Of a DNA stretch of 64,000 nucleotides, positions 1 through 9,007 are shown piece after piece. Source of the stretch: JAUYQR01 sp963822435 (GTDB lineage: Bacteria; Pseudomonadota; Alphaproteobacteria; Rhodobacterales; Rhodobacteraceae); assembly GCA_963822435.1 (NCBI GenBank), contig CAWGHN010000003.1, forward strand, positions 868,001 to 932,000. Direction: 5' to 3'. A program made the translations under genes and the position numbers. The notes beneath the pieces were generated by a model. That model was not told the DNA's origin. It did not search any database and saw nothing but the letters and a program-made list of their open reading frames with translations. The first letter of the stretch is position 1; every line of letters begins with the position of its first letter.

Positions 1-1308
1 TACCCGGCCAGTCAGTGTAGAACCAACAGCCTGAGCAAGATCCGAGTCGGTCGGCTGAACATTGTCGGCAGCGAACGTCAGGCTTGCTCCGAAATTGCGT
101 CCGGCCGGCGTCCTGCCAATGCGACCCGATCCCTTGACCGAGAGATGCCCGACAGCAAGGTCCGGCCGTTTCAATCCGCGAACATCGATAGAGCCGGACC
201 AACCCTCGCCGCTGTTGGGGGCAAACTCGACTGAAAGGTTCGCCTCGGCGACCTCGGTCGGCAAACCGCTCAAGGGCAAAAGTACAGGCGCACCATCCGG
301 CGACGCAATCCGTCCCAGCACTGAAACCTGTTGTGGCAAGCCATCTGGCGCAAGCGTGACGGCCCCGGACAGTTGCAGCGACTGTGTGGCCACCTTGAAG
401 GTTTCCAGATCAATCTGTCCGGTGGGCAACCGCGTTGCATCAAGCCGCAGCGCCACTTCGGGACCAAAGAACTCGGCGTAGTCAGGCAGAAACAGCGGGG
501 CAAGATCACCCGAAAGGTCGGCGGACAAACGGTAGGCTTGCCCATCAACGGCGGCAGTCGTGACTGTTCCTGAAAGCCGGTCGACTCCGCTTGTCGCAAG
601 GCGGACATCTGCCGCAAAATCATCGAAAGGGCCGCTGCCTTTCACCGAAAGCTCTGCCTCCGGCGCACCTGGCAAATCCAGCAGGGTTGTCACCAGCCCA
701 TTCTGCCCTTCGGCGGCCAACAGGTTCACGCTCAGGTTTTTATCAGCGTTGGAATAGGTTGCATCCAGCGTGATTGTGCCATCCGGCCCGCTGTCGTTGC
801 GAATGAGCGCGAGAGAGGCTTTGCCCTCACCCGCCACCAGCGACAAGGAGGCTTCCAGACTTCCCTCCACCGCTTGTCCGAACAGCGTCGGGTCCAGCAC
901 GATCCGGTCTGCGGCAACGCGGCCGATCTCGATGGACACCGGCAACTCTGGAAGGTTGAAACCCTGTGCTTCCGGCGAAAGCGCGCCTGACCCGGCGTTG
1001 GGCGCACGCGAGACGATGATTTCCTCTGCCGATAGCTCGCTGACCACCACTTCGCCTGACAGCAGCGCCGAGCGACTCCAATCCAGCTTTATACCGTTTA
1101 GTGTGATCCATACGCCGGCATCGTCCGCAATCGTAATGCTTTCGACCGAGGCTACGGAAGACAGCGCCCCTGCAAAGCCGGTGATGCTGACATTGCGGCC
1201 AGCACCGGACAGGTTTTCTTCAAGAAACGCTTCAAGATACCCGCCACCATCGTCTTGCGCGTGAACCGGCAATGTCGACAACAACAGGATTGCAAGACCA
1301 CGGCGCAT
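1..1308 (-). CDS. tamB: TamB, translocation and assembly module subunit (partial, C-terminus outside window)
   Basis: Only the first 436 codons are in the window; the reading frame is open to base 1. The protein starts MRRGLAILLLSTLPVHA, a signal peptide, followed by QDD and a long low-complexity beta-rich region with Leu/Val/Gly/Ala/Asp alternation typical of the AsmA/TamB family. TamB spans the periplasm and works with the outer-membrane protein TamA in insertion of outer-membrane proteins and envelope lipid traffic. Its ATG shares one base with the tamA stop (TGATG), so the two are translationally coupled. TamB proteins usually exceed 1000 residues, so most of the gene, including the DUF490 domain, lies beyond the left edge. 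The call rests on the tamA neighbour plus composition. Confidence 0.85.
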   Translation of the reverse strand, partial: MRRGLAILLLSTLPVHAQDDGGGYLEAFLEENLSGAGRNVSITGFAGALSSVASVESITIADDAGVWITLNGIKLDWSRSALLSGEVVVSELSAEEIIVSRAPNAGSGALSPEAQGFNLPELPVSIEIGRVAADRIVLDPTLFGQAVEGSLEASLSLVAGEGKASLALIRNDSGPDGTITLDATYSNADKNLSVNLLAAEGQNGLVTTLLDLPGAPEAELSVKGSGPFDDFAADVRLATSGVDRLSGTVTTAAVDGQAYRLSADLSGDLAPLFLPDYAEFFGPEVALRLDATRLPTGQIDLETFKVATQSLQLSGAVTLAPDGLPQQVSVLGRIASPDGAPVLLPLSGLPTEVAEANLSVEFAPNSGEGWSGSIDVRGLKRPDLAVGHLSVKGSGRIGRTPAGRNFGASLTFAADNVQPTDSDLAQAVGSTLTGRV

Positions 1309-3131
1309 CAGAACGCCTGCCCCAGGCCGACGTAAATCTGGACGCCGCTCCCCGTCGTTCCCCCGACAGGTGCTGCCACGTCAAGCCGGATCGGCCCAAA
1401 GCCTGTGTCATAGCGCAGGCCCAACCCGGCGCCGGAATGCCAGCCACCAACATCATCGAAGAACCCATCCAGGCCGATCTGCCCGGCATCGATGAACCCC
1501 ACAATTCCGATCCGGTCGGTCACCTTGGCACGGACTTCCGCCGAAGCTCCAAGGAAATAGGTGCCGCCCAGCAGGAACTGAGGCCCAAACCCACGCGCCA
1601 CAGAAATGCCCAGCGACCGATAGGGTTGCCCGCGCACCGTCCCGCCGCCGCCCGAAAAGAAAAGATCGTCTCGCGGGGTGCCAAGCACCGTCGCACCGAG
1701 GATCGCGCCCGCTTGCGCGCGCGCCGCCAGAACAAGGCGGCCGGGTTCGCCGAGGCTGCGGTAAACACGACCGTCCATAGTTAGGCGTGCGCCTGAATCG
1801 CTGGTCCCAAAGCCCAGGAACGGCTTCACTTCCGCGTCCAGATAGGTGCCCGCCGTCGGGTTGGTGGCGATGTCACGACGGTCCCATGTCAGGCCAATTG
1901 GCAGCGACAGATTCCGGAAACTGAATGATCCGCCGGGATCGCGGCCTTCTTGCGCCTTGTAGGTCAGGCCGGCACGGGCTGTAAGCTGTTCGGAAAAGAT
2001 GTGCGTGAATGCCAACCCGAATTCTGCAGTATTTGCGTAATAATCGATCTCATCAAGGTGCGAGATGCCGAAAGTCAGGCCGGCAGTGGTGTCCGGCGTG
2101 ATCGTTGCCGGGCGGTCGAGCGTCAGACCCAGCGAATAGTCTACACCGCTATAGCCGGATCCGATGTTGGTGATCTCGCCCTCAACCTTCAGCCGCTCGC
2201 CGCCGCCCATCAGGTTGCGATGCAACCAGTAACCAGTAAGCGCGAGGCCGTCGAGGCTGGCGACTTCGGCGCCAAGCGAAAAGCGCCGGGGTTTCTGCTC
2301 CACCAGGGTTGCGTTGATGCCAAGAAGGTCGGGTGCCGTGATGGCTTCGGCTTCGGTCAAAGCTACCGACGAAAAGATGCCTGTCCGCCGCAGTCGCTCG
2401 GCAGCACGGTTCAACTCACGCTCGCTGAAAACCTCGCCTTCCGGCAAACCAGCAATCTTGCGAATGCGTTGCGTCCGCATCCGCTCCGCACCTTTGATCG
2501 CAAGCGGCCCAAAGCGAAGCTTGGGTCCAGGGTCAAGCCGCAGATCCGCAGCAAGTCGGGCGCTGGGGTGGTCGGCGACCAGATCCTGCCGTGAAAGTCC
2601 TGCTTTGGCGTGGCCGATGTTCCGCCATGCCGTGATCGACGTAGAAAGCGCATCCGCGAGCACGCCACTTTCGGCGGCCTCTCCTGGGCCAAAGCCTTGC
2701 GGCAGGTCGGTTCCCCGCGCAAGCGGCGCTACGGTCGCGCGCGAAAACCTGAACTGAGGGCCGGGATCGACCATCACGGCGATGCGGTCGATCCGGGCAG
2801 GGGCTTCAAACGGCGGGATCGCAGCGGCTTCGCGCCCATCCAGTGTGATGTTGACCACGACGGAATAGTGGCCGCGAGCGTAAAGTGCAGTGACGATACG
2901 CGCGTAATCGGCACGAGCGGCTGCGAACAGATCCTGTGGATTGGTCTGATTCTGCGCCTGTTGTGACAGCAGAAGCGAGGCATCGCGGACGGCCTTGGCA
3001 AGGTTCTTGTCCGCTCCGGACACAACAAAATCCAGCCGGTCAAGTGCCGCGGCGGGAAAGCCGACAACTGCCGCTGCGAGGGTAAGGGCTGCGACCTGAA
3101 GCAGCGAGAGAAAGGGGCGGTTCGCTGCCAC
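1308..3131 (-). CDS. tamA: TamA, BamA/Omp85-family outer-membrane assembly protein
   Basis: An Omp85-family protein of 607 residues: signal peptide (FLSLLQVAALTLAAAVVG near residues 7-24), POTRA-like repeats over roughly the first 300 residues, and a C-terminal 16-strand-type barrel ending in Phe (IYVGLGQAF), the usual outer-membrane beta signal. Glycine-rich segments such as RNLMGGGERLKVEG and FFSGGGGTVRGQPYRSLG match the barrel of the family. An open frame extends to 3329, but I chose the GTG at 3131 because GAGG lies five bases upstream and it gives a normal signal peptide; the longer version would bury it. It is followed by tamB with a one-base overlap. Diverges from the rimP operon. Confidence 0.9.
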   Translation of the reverse strand: MAANRPFLSLLQVAALTLAAAVVGFPAAALDRLDFVVSGADKNLAKAVRDASLLLSQQAQNQTNPQDLFAAARADYARIVTALYARGHYSVVVNITLDGREAAAIPPFEAPARIDRIAVMVDPGPQFRFSRATVAPLARGTDLPQGFGPGEAAESGVLADALSTSITAWRNIGHAKAGLSRQDLVADHPSARLAADLRLDPGPKLRFGPLAIKGAERMRTQRIRKIAGLPEGEVFSERELNRAAERLRRTGIFSSVALTEAEAITAPDLLGINATLVEQKPRRFSLGAEVASLDGLALTGYWLHRNLMGGGERLKVEGEITNIGSGYSGVDYSLGLTLDRPATITPDTTAGLTFGISHLDEIDYYANTAEFGLAFTHIFSEQLTARAGLTYKAQEGRDPGGSFSFRNLSLPIGLTWDRRDIATNPTAGTYLDAEVKPFLGFGTSDSGARLTMDGRVYRSLGEPGRLVLAARAQAGAILGATVLGTPRDDLFFSGGGGTVRGQPYRSLGISVARGFGPQFLLGGTYFLGASAEVRAKVTDRIGIVGFIDAGQIGLDGFFDDVGGWHSGAGLGLRYDTGFGPIRLDVAAPVGGTTGSGVQIYVGLGQAF

Positions 3132-3292
3132 GCGGGCCTCATAAATCGTCCGAACCAAACTATCGCAGGTTGCCAAAGCAAGGGCAATGAACCTTCGCGG
3201 CATGAACCGGAAAACCGCCGCGACCACCCAGCCATCCCGCGCAAGACAGTCCAAGTCAGCTCCCTGCTCTATCCGCGCCAACAACACGGCCC

Positions 3293-3321
3293 TTGCAGAC
3301 TCGGTTCCGCTTCCATATATC
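3293..3321 (+). promoter_or_regulatory. Sigma-70-type promoter for the rimP-nusA-infB operon
   Basis: TTGCAG (3293-3298) and TATATC (3316-3321) are separated by 17 bases, close to the consensus. Transcription would start near 3328, giving a leader of about 85 bases before rimP that contains the terminator-like hairpin at 3373-3394. Confidence 0.55.
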
Positions 3322-3372
3322 GCTTTCAACAGATGCTACGGGGTCCACACTCGCAGCTACCGCAAGAGATGC

Positions 3373-3394
3373 ACGGGCCCTGCGGCCCGTTTTT
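3373..3394 (+). terminator. Intrinsic terminator or attenuator in the rimP leader
   Basis: A perfect 7-bp stem, ACGGGCC with GGCCCGT, closes a CTGC loop and runs directly into five T residues. It lies downstream of the predicted promoter and only 20 bases before the rimP start codon, with no gene in between, so it looks like a premature terminator regulating entry into the operon. The Shine-Dalgarno AAGGGGA follows at 3401-3407. Confidence 0.7.
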
Positions 3395-3413
3395 CAATTT
3401 AAGGGGACCGAAC

Positions 3414-4025
3414 ATGTCGGACCTGATCGCCAAAACCTCGATCGACCGCCGGTTGGCGGACATCATCGGACCTGTCATCGAAGGGATGGGGTTCGAATTG
3501 GTGCGCGTCCGCCTGATGGGCGGCAAGACGCGCATCCTGCAGATCATGGCCGACAAGGCCGAAGGCGGCATCGACGTTGACGAGTGCGGCCAGATTTCAA
3601 CCGCCGTGTCCGCCGTTCTGGACGTGGAAGATCCGATCGAGGACAATTACGTGCTTGAAGTTTCCAGCCCAGGGATCGACCGTCCGTTGACCCGCCTCAA
3701 GGACTTCGAAGTGTGGAAAGGCTGGGAAGCCCGGGTGGAGACGTCCGAATTGATCGACGGTCGGCGCCGGTTCAAGGGTACTCTGGCCGGAACTGAAAGC
3801 GACGAGATCCTGATCGAGATCGAGGAAGGCGGCGAAACGCTGACCATCGGCTTGAAGTTCGAGTGGCTTTCGGACGCAAAGCTGATCCTGACCGAAGACC
3901 TGATCACCGAGATGCTGCGTCAGCGCAAGGCGCAGGGTGTTGACCCCGACAAGTTCGACAGCATCGAAGACGAGACAGAAACCGAAGACACCGAAGGGGA
4001 CGACGTTCCCCCAACCAAACACTAA
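3414..4025 (+). CDS. rimP: Ribosome maturation factor RimP
   Basis: RimP assists maturation of the 30S ribosomal subunit. The 203-residue protein shows the family pattern: N-terminal domain with GMGFELVRVRLMGGKTRILQIMADK and the conserved YVLEVSSPGIDRPLTR motif, then a small SH3-like C-terminal domain. The acidic tail (EDETETEDTEGDD) is longer than in E. coli but common in alphaproteobacteria. The ATG at 3414 is preceded by AAGGGGA; an upstream in-frame ATG would run through the leader hairpin and is unlikely. First gene of the rimP-nusA-rnaBP-infB operon; nusA begins 16 bases after its stop. Confidence 0.95.
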   Translation: MSDLIAKTSIDRRLADIIGPVIEGMGFELVRVRLMGGKTRILQIMADKAEGGIDVDECGQISTAVSAVLDVEDPIEDNYVLEVSSPGIDRPLTRLKDFEVWKGWEARVETSELIDGRRRFKGTLAGTESDEILIEIEEGGETLTIGLKFEWLSDAKLILTEDLITEMLRQRKAQGVDPDKFDSIEDETETEDTEGDDVPPTKH

Positions 4026-4041
4026 GCGGGAGAGACCTATC

Positions 4042-5643
4042 ATGGCGATTACCTCGGCCAACCAGCTTGAGCTTTTGCAGACCGCTGAAGCGGTGGCGCG
4101 CGAAAAGATGATCGACCCCGAACTGGTGGTTCAGGCGATGGAAGACAGCCTCGCCCGGGCTGCGAAATCGCGGTACGGTGCGGAAATGGACATCCGCGTA
4201 AAAATCGACCGCAAGACCGGCCGCGCGTCGTTCACGCGGGTTCGCACGGTGGTCGAGGATGACGCGGTGGAAAACCACCACGCTCAAGTGACGGCAAAGC
4301 AGGCAAAGACCTGGCTGGCCGACCCCAAGGTGGGCGACGAGATCATCGACGAGGTCCCCCCGGTCGATCTGGGCCGCATCGCCGCGCAGTCAGCCAAGCA
4401 GGTGATCCTGCAAAAGGTCCGTGAAGCCGAACGCGACCGCCAGTTCGAAGAATTCAAGGACCGCAAGGGCACCATCATCAACGGCGCCGTCAAGCGCGAG
4501 GAATATGGTAACGTCATCGTCGACATCGGCCGTGGCGAAGGCATCCTGCGCCGCAACGAAAAGATCGGCCGCGAAAGCTATCGCATCGGCGACCGCGTGC
4601 GCTGCTACATCAAGGACGTGCGCCGCGAGGCCCGCGGCCCGCAGGTGTTCCTGAGCCGGACCGACCCGCAATTCATGGCCGAGCTGTTCAAGATGGAAGT
4701 GCCCGAAATCTACGACGGCATTATCGAAATCAAGGCCGTTGCCCGTGACCCGGGCAGCCGCGCCAAGATCGCCGTTATCAGTTACGACAACTCGATCGAC
4801 CCGGTCGGCGCCTGCGTCGGCATGCGCGGCAGCCGTGTGCAAGCCGTGGTGAACGAACTTCAGGGTGAAAAGATCGACATCATTCCGTGGAACCAGGATC
4901 AGGCCACGTTCCTCGTGAACGCGCTGCAACCGGCCGAGGTCTCGAAGGTCGTGATCGACGAAGAAGCGGGCAAGATCGAGGTCGTCGTTCCGGACGAACA
5001 GCTTTCCCTCGCAATCGGCCGTCGTGGCCAGAACGTGCGTCTCGCCAGCCAGCTCACTGGTCTTGATATCGACATCATGACCGAAGCCGAGGAAAGCCAG
5101 CGCCGTCAGGCCGAGTTCGCCGAGCGCACCAAGCTGTTCATGGACACGCTTGATGTGGACGAGATGATGGCTCAGCTTCTTGTGTCGGAAGGCTTTACCA
5201 ACCTGGAAGAGGTGGCCTACGTCGATCTGGACGAACTTCTCTCCATCGACGGTTTCGACGAAGGCACGGCCGGTGAACTTCAGGCCCGTGCCCGCGATTA
5301 TCTGGAGGCAGCCAACGCCAAGGCCATGGAAAACGCCCGCGCCTTGGGTGTCGAGGATAGCCTGGTTGAATTCGATGGCCTCACTCCCCAGATGCTCGAA
5401 GCACTGGGCAAGGATGGCATCAGGACGCTGGAAGATTTTGCCACCTGCGCTGACTGGGAACTGGCCGGCGGCTGGACCACCGAGAACGGCGTCCGCAAGA
5501 AGGACGAGGGTGTCCTCGAGAAATTCGACATGAGCCTCGAGGAGGCGCAACATCTGGTGATGACCGCACGGGTGATGCTGGGCTGGGTCGACCCCGCCGA
5601 GCTGGAAAAATCCGTCGAAGAAGACGCGGAGGCCGAGGTCTGA
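4042..5643 (+). CDS. nusA: Transcription termination/antitermination factor NusA
   Basis: NusA binds RNA polymerase and nascent RNA and controls pausing, termination and rRNA antitermination. Order in the 533-residue protein: N-terminal RNAP-binding domain (ANQLELLQTAEAVAREKMI), S1 domain, two KH domains (motifs GMRGSRVQAVVNELQGEKIDI and AIGRRGQNVRLASQLTG), then acidic C-terminal repeats ending in a helix-hairpin-helix-like region. Start ATG at 4042 follows GGGAGAG. Its stop codon lies inside a perfect 11-bp inverted repeat (5633-5655) that also touches the ribosome-binding region of the next gene. Confidence 0.97.
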   Translation: MAITSANQLELLQTAEAVAREKMIDPELVVQAMEDSLARAAKSRYGAEMDIRVKIDRKTGRASFTRVRTVVEDDAVENHHAQVTAKQAKTWLADPKVGDEIIDEVPPVDLGRIAAQSAKQVILQKVREAERDRQFEEFKDRKGTIINGAVKREEYGNVIVDIGRGEGILRRNEKIGRESYRIGDRVRCYIKDVRREARGPQVFLSRTDPQFMAELFKMEVPEIYDGIIEIKAVARDPGSRAKIAVISYDNSIDPVGACVGMRGSRVQAVVNELQGEKIDIIPWNQDQATFLVNALQPAEVSKVVIDEEAGKIEVVVPDEQLSLAIGRRGQNVRLASQLTGLDIDIMTEAEESQRRQAEFAERTKLFMDTLDVDEMMAQLLVSEGFTNLEEVAYVDLDELLSIDGFDEGTAGELQARARDYLEAANAKAMENARALGVEDSLVEFDGLTPQMLEALGKDGIRTLEDFATCADWELAGGWTTENGVRKKDEGVLEKFDMSLEEAQHLVMTARVMLGWVDPAELEKSVEEDAEAEV

Positions 5644-5655
5644 TTCAGACCTCGG
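5633..5655 (+). repeat. Perfect inverted repeat across the nusA stop codon
   Basis: CCGAGGTCTGA and TCAGACCTCGG face each other across a single T. As RNA this folds to an 8-bp stem with a seven-base loop that contains the nusA stop. No T-run follows, so it is not a standard terminator. Its 3' arm overlaps the probable GGAAA Shine-Dalgarno (5654-5658) of the next gene, so it could tune that gene's translation or protect the mRNA. Confidence 0.6.
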
Positions 5656-5666
5656 AAACCCAAGCG

Positions 5667-6302
5667 TTGACGCGCGGCGGCCGAGAAAAAGATCAGGACG
5701 AACCGGAGCGCAAGTGCATTGCGACCGGGGAAAGCCAGCCAAAAGCCGGGTTGATCCGCTTTTGCCTGGACCCTGAAGGCGTGGTGACGCCGGATATTCT
5801 TGGTCGTTTGCCGGGGCGCGGTTTCTATGTCAGCGCCGACCGCGCCGCACTTGAAAAGGCCGCCAAGAAGGGTTTGTTTGCCCGCGCAGCGCGCCAGCCG
5901 GTCAAGGTGCCGGATGATCTGGTCGATCTGGTCGAAGATCTTCTGGTACGGCGGGTCGTCGACCTTGTCAGCATGGCCCGCAAGGCCAGTGGCGCGGTCA
6001 TGGGCTATGAAAAGGTGAAGGACTGGCTGGCCAAGGGCAAGGCGGCGACGCTTTTGCAAGCCAGCGACGGGTCGGAGCGTGGCAAGACCAAGCTCTCTCC
6101 ACCCGAGCGTGACGGCGGTTTCATTGGAGTTTTGACCGCCGGGGAATTGGGTTTGGCATTCGGACGCGAACGTGCGATACACGCCGCGCTTGCCGCTGGT
6201 GGACTCAGAACCCGTGTTGTAGAGGAAGCGGCAAGGCTGGCCGGAGTGCGAGGGCATTCTGGCAGGCAGGACGGCGGCGAGACCGCCATGAAGGATACGT
6301 AG
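5667..6302 (+). CDS. YlxR-like RNA-binding protein (DUF448) with L7Ae-like C-terminal domain
   Basis: A 211-residue protein typical of alphaproteobacterial nusA-infB operons. The N-terminal part carries the YlxR/DUF448 signature RKCIATGESQPKAGLIRF and GRLPGRGFYV; the C-terminal half (VSMARKASGAVMGYEKVKDWL, then FIGVLTAGELGLAFGRERAIHAAL) resembles the ribosomal L7Ae/YlxQ RNA-binding fold. Role is probably nucleic-acid binding linked to transcription-translation, but is not established. Start is a TTG at 5667 with GGAAA eight bases upstream; no ATG is available upstream in this frame. It sits five bases before infB. Confidence 0.85.
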   Translation: MTRGGREKDQDEPERKCIATGESQPKAGLIRFCLDPEGVVTPDILGRLPGRGFYVSADRAALEKAAKKGLFARAARQPVKVPDDLVDLVEDLLVRRVVDLVSMARKASGAVMGYEKVKDWLAKGKAATLLQASDGSERGKTKLSPPERDGGFIGVLTAGELGLAFGRERAIHAALAAGGLRTRVVEEAARLAGVRGHSGRQDGGETAMKDT

Positions 6303-6307
6303 GACGC

Positions 6308-8887
6308 ATGAGCGATACAGACGGCAAGAAACCCCTTGGCCTGGGTGGCGTGCCCCGTTCGGGTCAGGTGAAGCAAAGCTTCAGCCACGGCCGGACCAAA
6401 AGCGTCGTGGTCGAGACGAAGCGCAAGCGCGTGGTTGTTCCGGCAACAAAGCCCGCAACCCCGGCCGCTGGCACGTCCGGTGTATCGACCAGCTATGGCG
6501 ACCCATCCAAACGGCCTGCCGGTATCTCTGACGCCGAGATGGAGCGCCGGATGGCTGCTCTTCGCGCCGCCAAGGCACGCGAGGCTGAAGACGCTGTCCG
6601 CCGCGCAGAAGAAGACCGTGTCCGCGAGGAAGACCGCGCGCGCCGCCGCGAAGAGATCGAGACGAAAGAGCGTGAAGACCGCGCCCGCGAGGAAGCGCTT
6701 CGCCTGAAGGCCGAGGAAGAGGCTCGCGCCGCACGCGAAGAGGCCACTGCCAAAGCTGCGGCGGCTGATGCCCGCAAGGCCGATGTGCTCGGCACCCGGT
6801 CGCGCTCCACCACGCCTCCCCCGGCGGCGACCGAGGCTCCGGCCAAAGCCGCGCCCGCGACGGCTACTCCAGGTGGTGATCCGCGTGGTCCAGCGTCTGC
6901 CAAGCCCGGCCTTGCCCCGCGCAAGACCGAACGCGAGCGCGACGCGGAACGTGACCGCGGTGCCAAGCGCACCGCAGGTGAAGATGCGCGCCGCACTGGC
7001 AAGCTCACGCTGAACGATGCGCTTGCAGGCGATAGCGGGCGGACCCGCAGCCTTGCTGCGATGAAGCGCAAACAGGAAAAAGCCCGCGCCAAGGCGCTCG
7101 GCCTTGGTCAGAAGGCCGAAAAGCAGGTGCGCGATGTGCAGCTGCCTGAAACCATCGTGGTCAGCGAACTTGCGAACCGGATGGCCGAGCGCGCTGCTGA
7201 TGTGGTCAAGGCCCTGATGAAGATGGGCATGATGGTCACGATGAACCAGGCCATCGACGCAGACACCGCCGAACTGGTAATCGAGGAATTCGGTCACAAG
7301 GCGGTTCGTGTTTCGGATGCCGACGTCGAACAGGTGATCGACACGGTCCGTGACAGCGACGAAAATCTGGTCCCTCGTCCGCCGATCGTGACGATCATGG
7401 GCCACGTCGACCACGGCAAGACCAGCCTTCTGGATGCGATCCGCCATGCCAACGTCGTTTCCGGCGAAGCAGGCGGAATCACCCAACACATCGGCGCTTA
7501 TCAGGTCACCACGGATACCGGTGCCAAGATCAGCTTCCTCGACACGCCAGGTCACGCGGCCTTCACCTCGATGCGCTCGCGTGGGGCGCAGGTCACGGAC
7601 ATCGTGGTGCTGGTTGTGGCTGCCGACGATGCGGTGATGCCGCAAACGGTTGAAGCGATCGCCCATGCCAAGGCCGCCAAAGTGCCGATGATTGTGGCGA
7701 TCAACAAGATCGACAAGCACGGCGCCGATCCGCAAAAGGTGCGGACCGACCTTCTGCAGCACGAGGTGGTTGTGGAAGCCATGTCGGGCGATGTGCAAGA
7801 CGTGGAAGTCTCGGCCAAGACAGGTAAGGGCTTGGATCAACTTCTGGAAGCCATCGCGCTGCAGGCGGAAATCCTTGAACTCCGGGCCAACCCGAAGCGG
7901 GCAGCCTCAGGTGCGGTGATTGAGGCCAAGCTGGACGTGGGACGCGGTCCTGTCGCGACGGTGCTGGTTCAGAACGGCACGCTGCGCAAGGGCGACATCT
8001 TTGTCGTCGGCGAGCAGTGGGGCAAAGTGCGCGCCCTGATCAACGACAAGGGCGAGACGGTTACCGAAGCCGGGCCGTCTGTTCCGGTGGAAGTTCTGGG
8101 CCTTTCTGGAACGCCATCGGCGGGTGACACGCTGAACGTGGTGGAAACCGAAGCGCAGGCGCGTGAGATCGCCACCTACCGCGAGAAGGCCGCGAAGGAC
8201 AAGCGCGCGGCTGCGGGTGCGGCGACCACGCTGGAACAGCTGATGGCAAAGGCCAAGGCCGACTTGTCGGTATCGGAGCTGCCGATCTTGGTAAAGGCAG
8301 ACGTGCAGGGGTCAGCCGAGGCCATCGTCCAGGCGATGGAAAAGATCGGCAACGAAGAGGTGCGCGTGCGCGTGCTGCATTCGGGTGTGGGCGCGATCAC
8401 CGATACGGACGTGGGGCTGGCAGAAGCCAGTGGTGCGCCGATCATCGGGTTCAACGTGCGGGCCAATGCTTCGGCCCGGAACTCGGCGCATCAGAAGGGG
8501 GTCGAGATCCGCTACTACTCGATCATCTATGATCTGGTTGATGACATCAAAGCGGCTGCGTCTGGCTTGCTGAAGGCCGAGGTGCGCGAGACGTTCATCG
8601 GCTACGCGACGATCAAGGAAGTGTTCAAGGTAACCGGTGTGGGCCAGGTTGCGGGTTGCCTTGTCACCGAAGGGGTGGCGCGGCGGTCGGCGGGCGTGCG
8701 TTTGCTGCGTGATAGCGTGGTGATCCATGAGGGCACGCTGAAGACGCTGAAACGCTTCAAGGATGAAGTGAAGGAAGTGCAGTCCGGTCAGGAGTGCGGC
8801 ATGGCCTTCGAGCGCTACGAAGATATCCGACCGGGGGATGTGATCGAAATCTTTGAGCGGGAAGAGGTTCAGCGGACGCTGGCCTGA
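6308..8887 (+). CDS. infB: Translation initiation factor IF-2
   Basis: IF-2 is the GTPase that positions initiator tRNA on the 30S subunit and promotes subunit joining. The 859-residue protein has a long charged N-terminal region (about residues 70-270, rich in Arg, Glu, Ala, with EEDRARRREEIE-type coiled coil), the IF2_N domain, then the GTPase domain with GHVDHGKTSLLD (G1, about residue 363), DTPGHAAF (G3) and NKIDK (G4), followed by EF-Tu-like domain II and the C-terminal fMet-tRNA binding domains. Last gene of the rimP operon; a strong hairpin follows at 8899-8943. Confidence 0.98.
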   Translation: MSDTDGKKPLGLGGVPRSGQVKQSFSHGRTKSVVVETKRKRVVVPATKPATPAAGTSGVSTSYGDPSKRPAGISDAEMERRMAALRAAKAREAEDAVRRAEEDRVREEDRARRREEIETKEREDRAREEALRLKAEEEARAAREEATAKAAAADARKADVLGTRSRSTTPPPAATEAPAKAAPATATPGGDPRGPASAKPGLAPRKTERERDAERDRGAKRTAGEDARRTGKLTLNDALAGDSGRTRSLAAMKRKQEKARAKALGLGQKAEKQVRDVQLPETIVVSELANRMAERAADVVKALMKMGMMVTMNQAIDADTAELVIEEFGHKAVRVSDADVEQVIDTVRDSDENLVPRPPIVTIMGHVDHGKTSLLDAIRHANVVSGEAGGITQHIGAYQVTTDTGAKISFLDTPGHAAFTSMRSRGAQVTDIVVLVVAADDAVMPQTVEAIAHAKAAKVPMIVAINKIDKHGADPQKVRTDLLQHEVVVEAMSGDVQDVEVSAKTGKGLDQLLEAIALQAEILELRANPKRAASGAVIEAKLDVGRGPVATVLVQNGTLRKGDIFVVGEQWGKVRALINDKGETVTEAGPSVPVEVLGLSGTPSAGDTLNVVETEAQAREIATYREKAAKDKRAAAGAATTLEQLMAKAKADLSVSELPILVKADVQGSAEAIVQAMEKIGNEEVRVRVLHSGVGAITDTDVGLAEASGAPIIGFNVRANASARNSAHQKGVEIRYYSIIYDLVDDIKAAASGLLKAEVRETFIGYATIKEVFKVTGVGQVAGCLVTEGVARRSAGVRLLRDSVVIHEGTLKTLKRFKDEVKEVQSGQECGMAFERYEDIRPGDVIEIFEREEVQRTLA

Positions 8888-8898
8888 CCGCAGGAAAT

Positions 8899-8943
8899 GG
8901 ACCCCACGCCGAGTGTCCCACCGTGGGACATCGGCGCGGGGCC
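8899..8943. terminator. Long hairpin between convergent infB and mutT
   Basis: GGACCCCACGCCGAGTGTCCCA pairs with its near-perfect complement around a CCG loop; only two positions mismatch in about 21 base pairs. It has no T-run on either strand, but sits exactly between the ends of two convergent genes, so it most likely acts as a bidirectional terminator or mRNA 3' end protector. Confidence 0.65.
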
Positions 8944-9007
8944 AATCATTTCAACGACTTAGTTGCCCGATTCAGGTTCTGTTAATGCCTTGCGCCCTTG
9001 GCGCGGG

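Noticed and set aside
6005..7840. Long minus-strand frame opposite the RNA-binding protein gene and infB
   Set aside because: Shadow of the plus-strand genes; no ribosome-binding site or family match.
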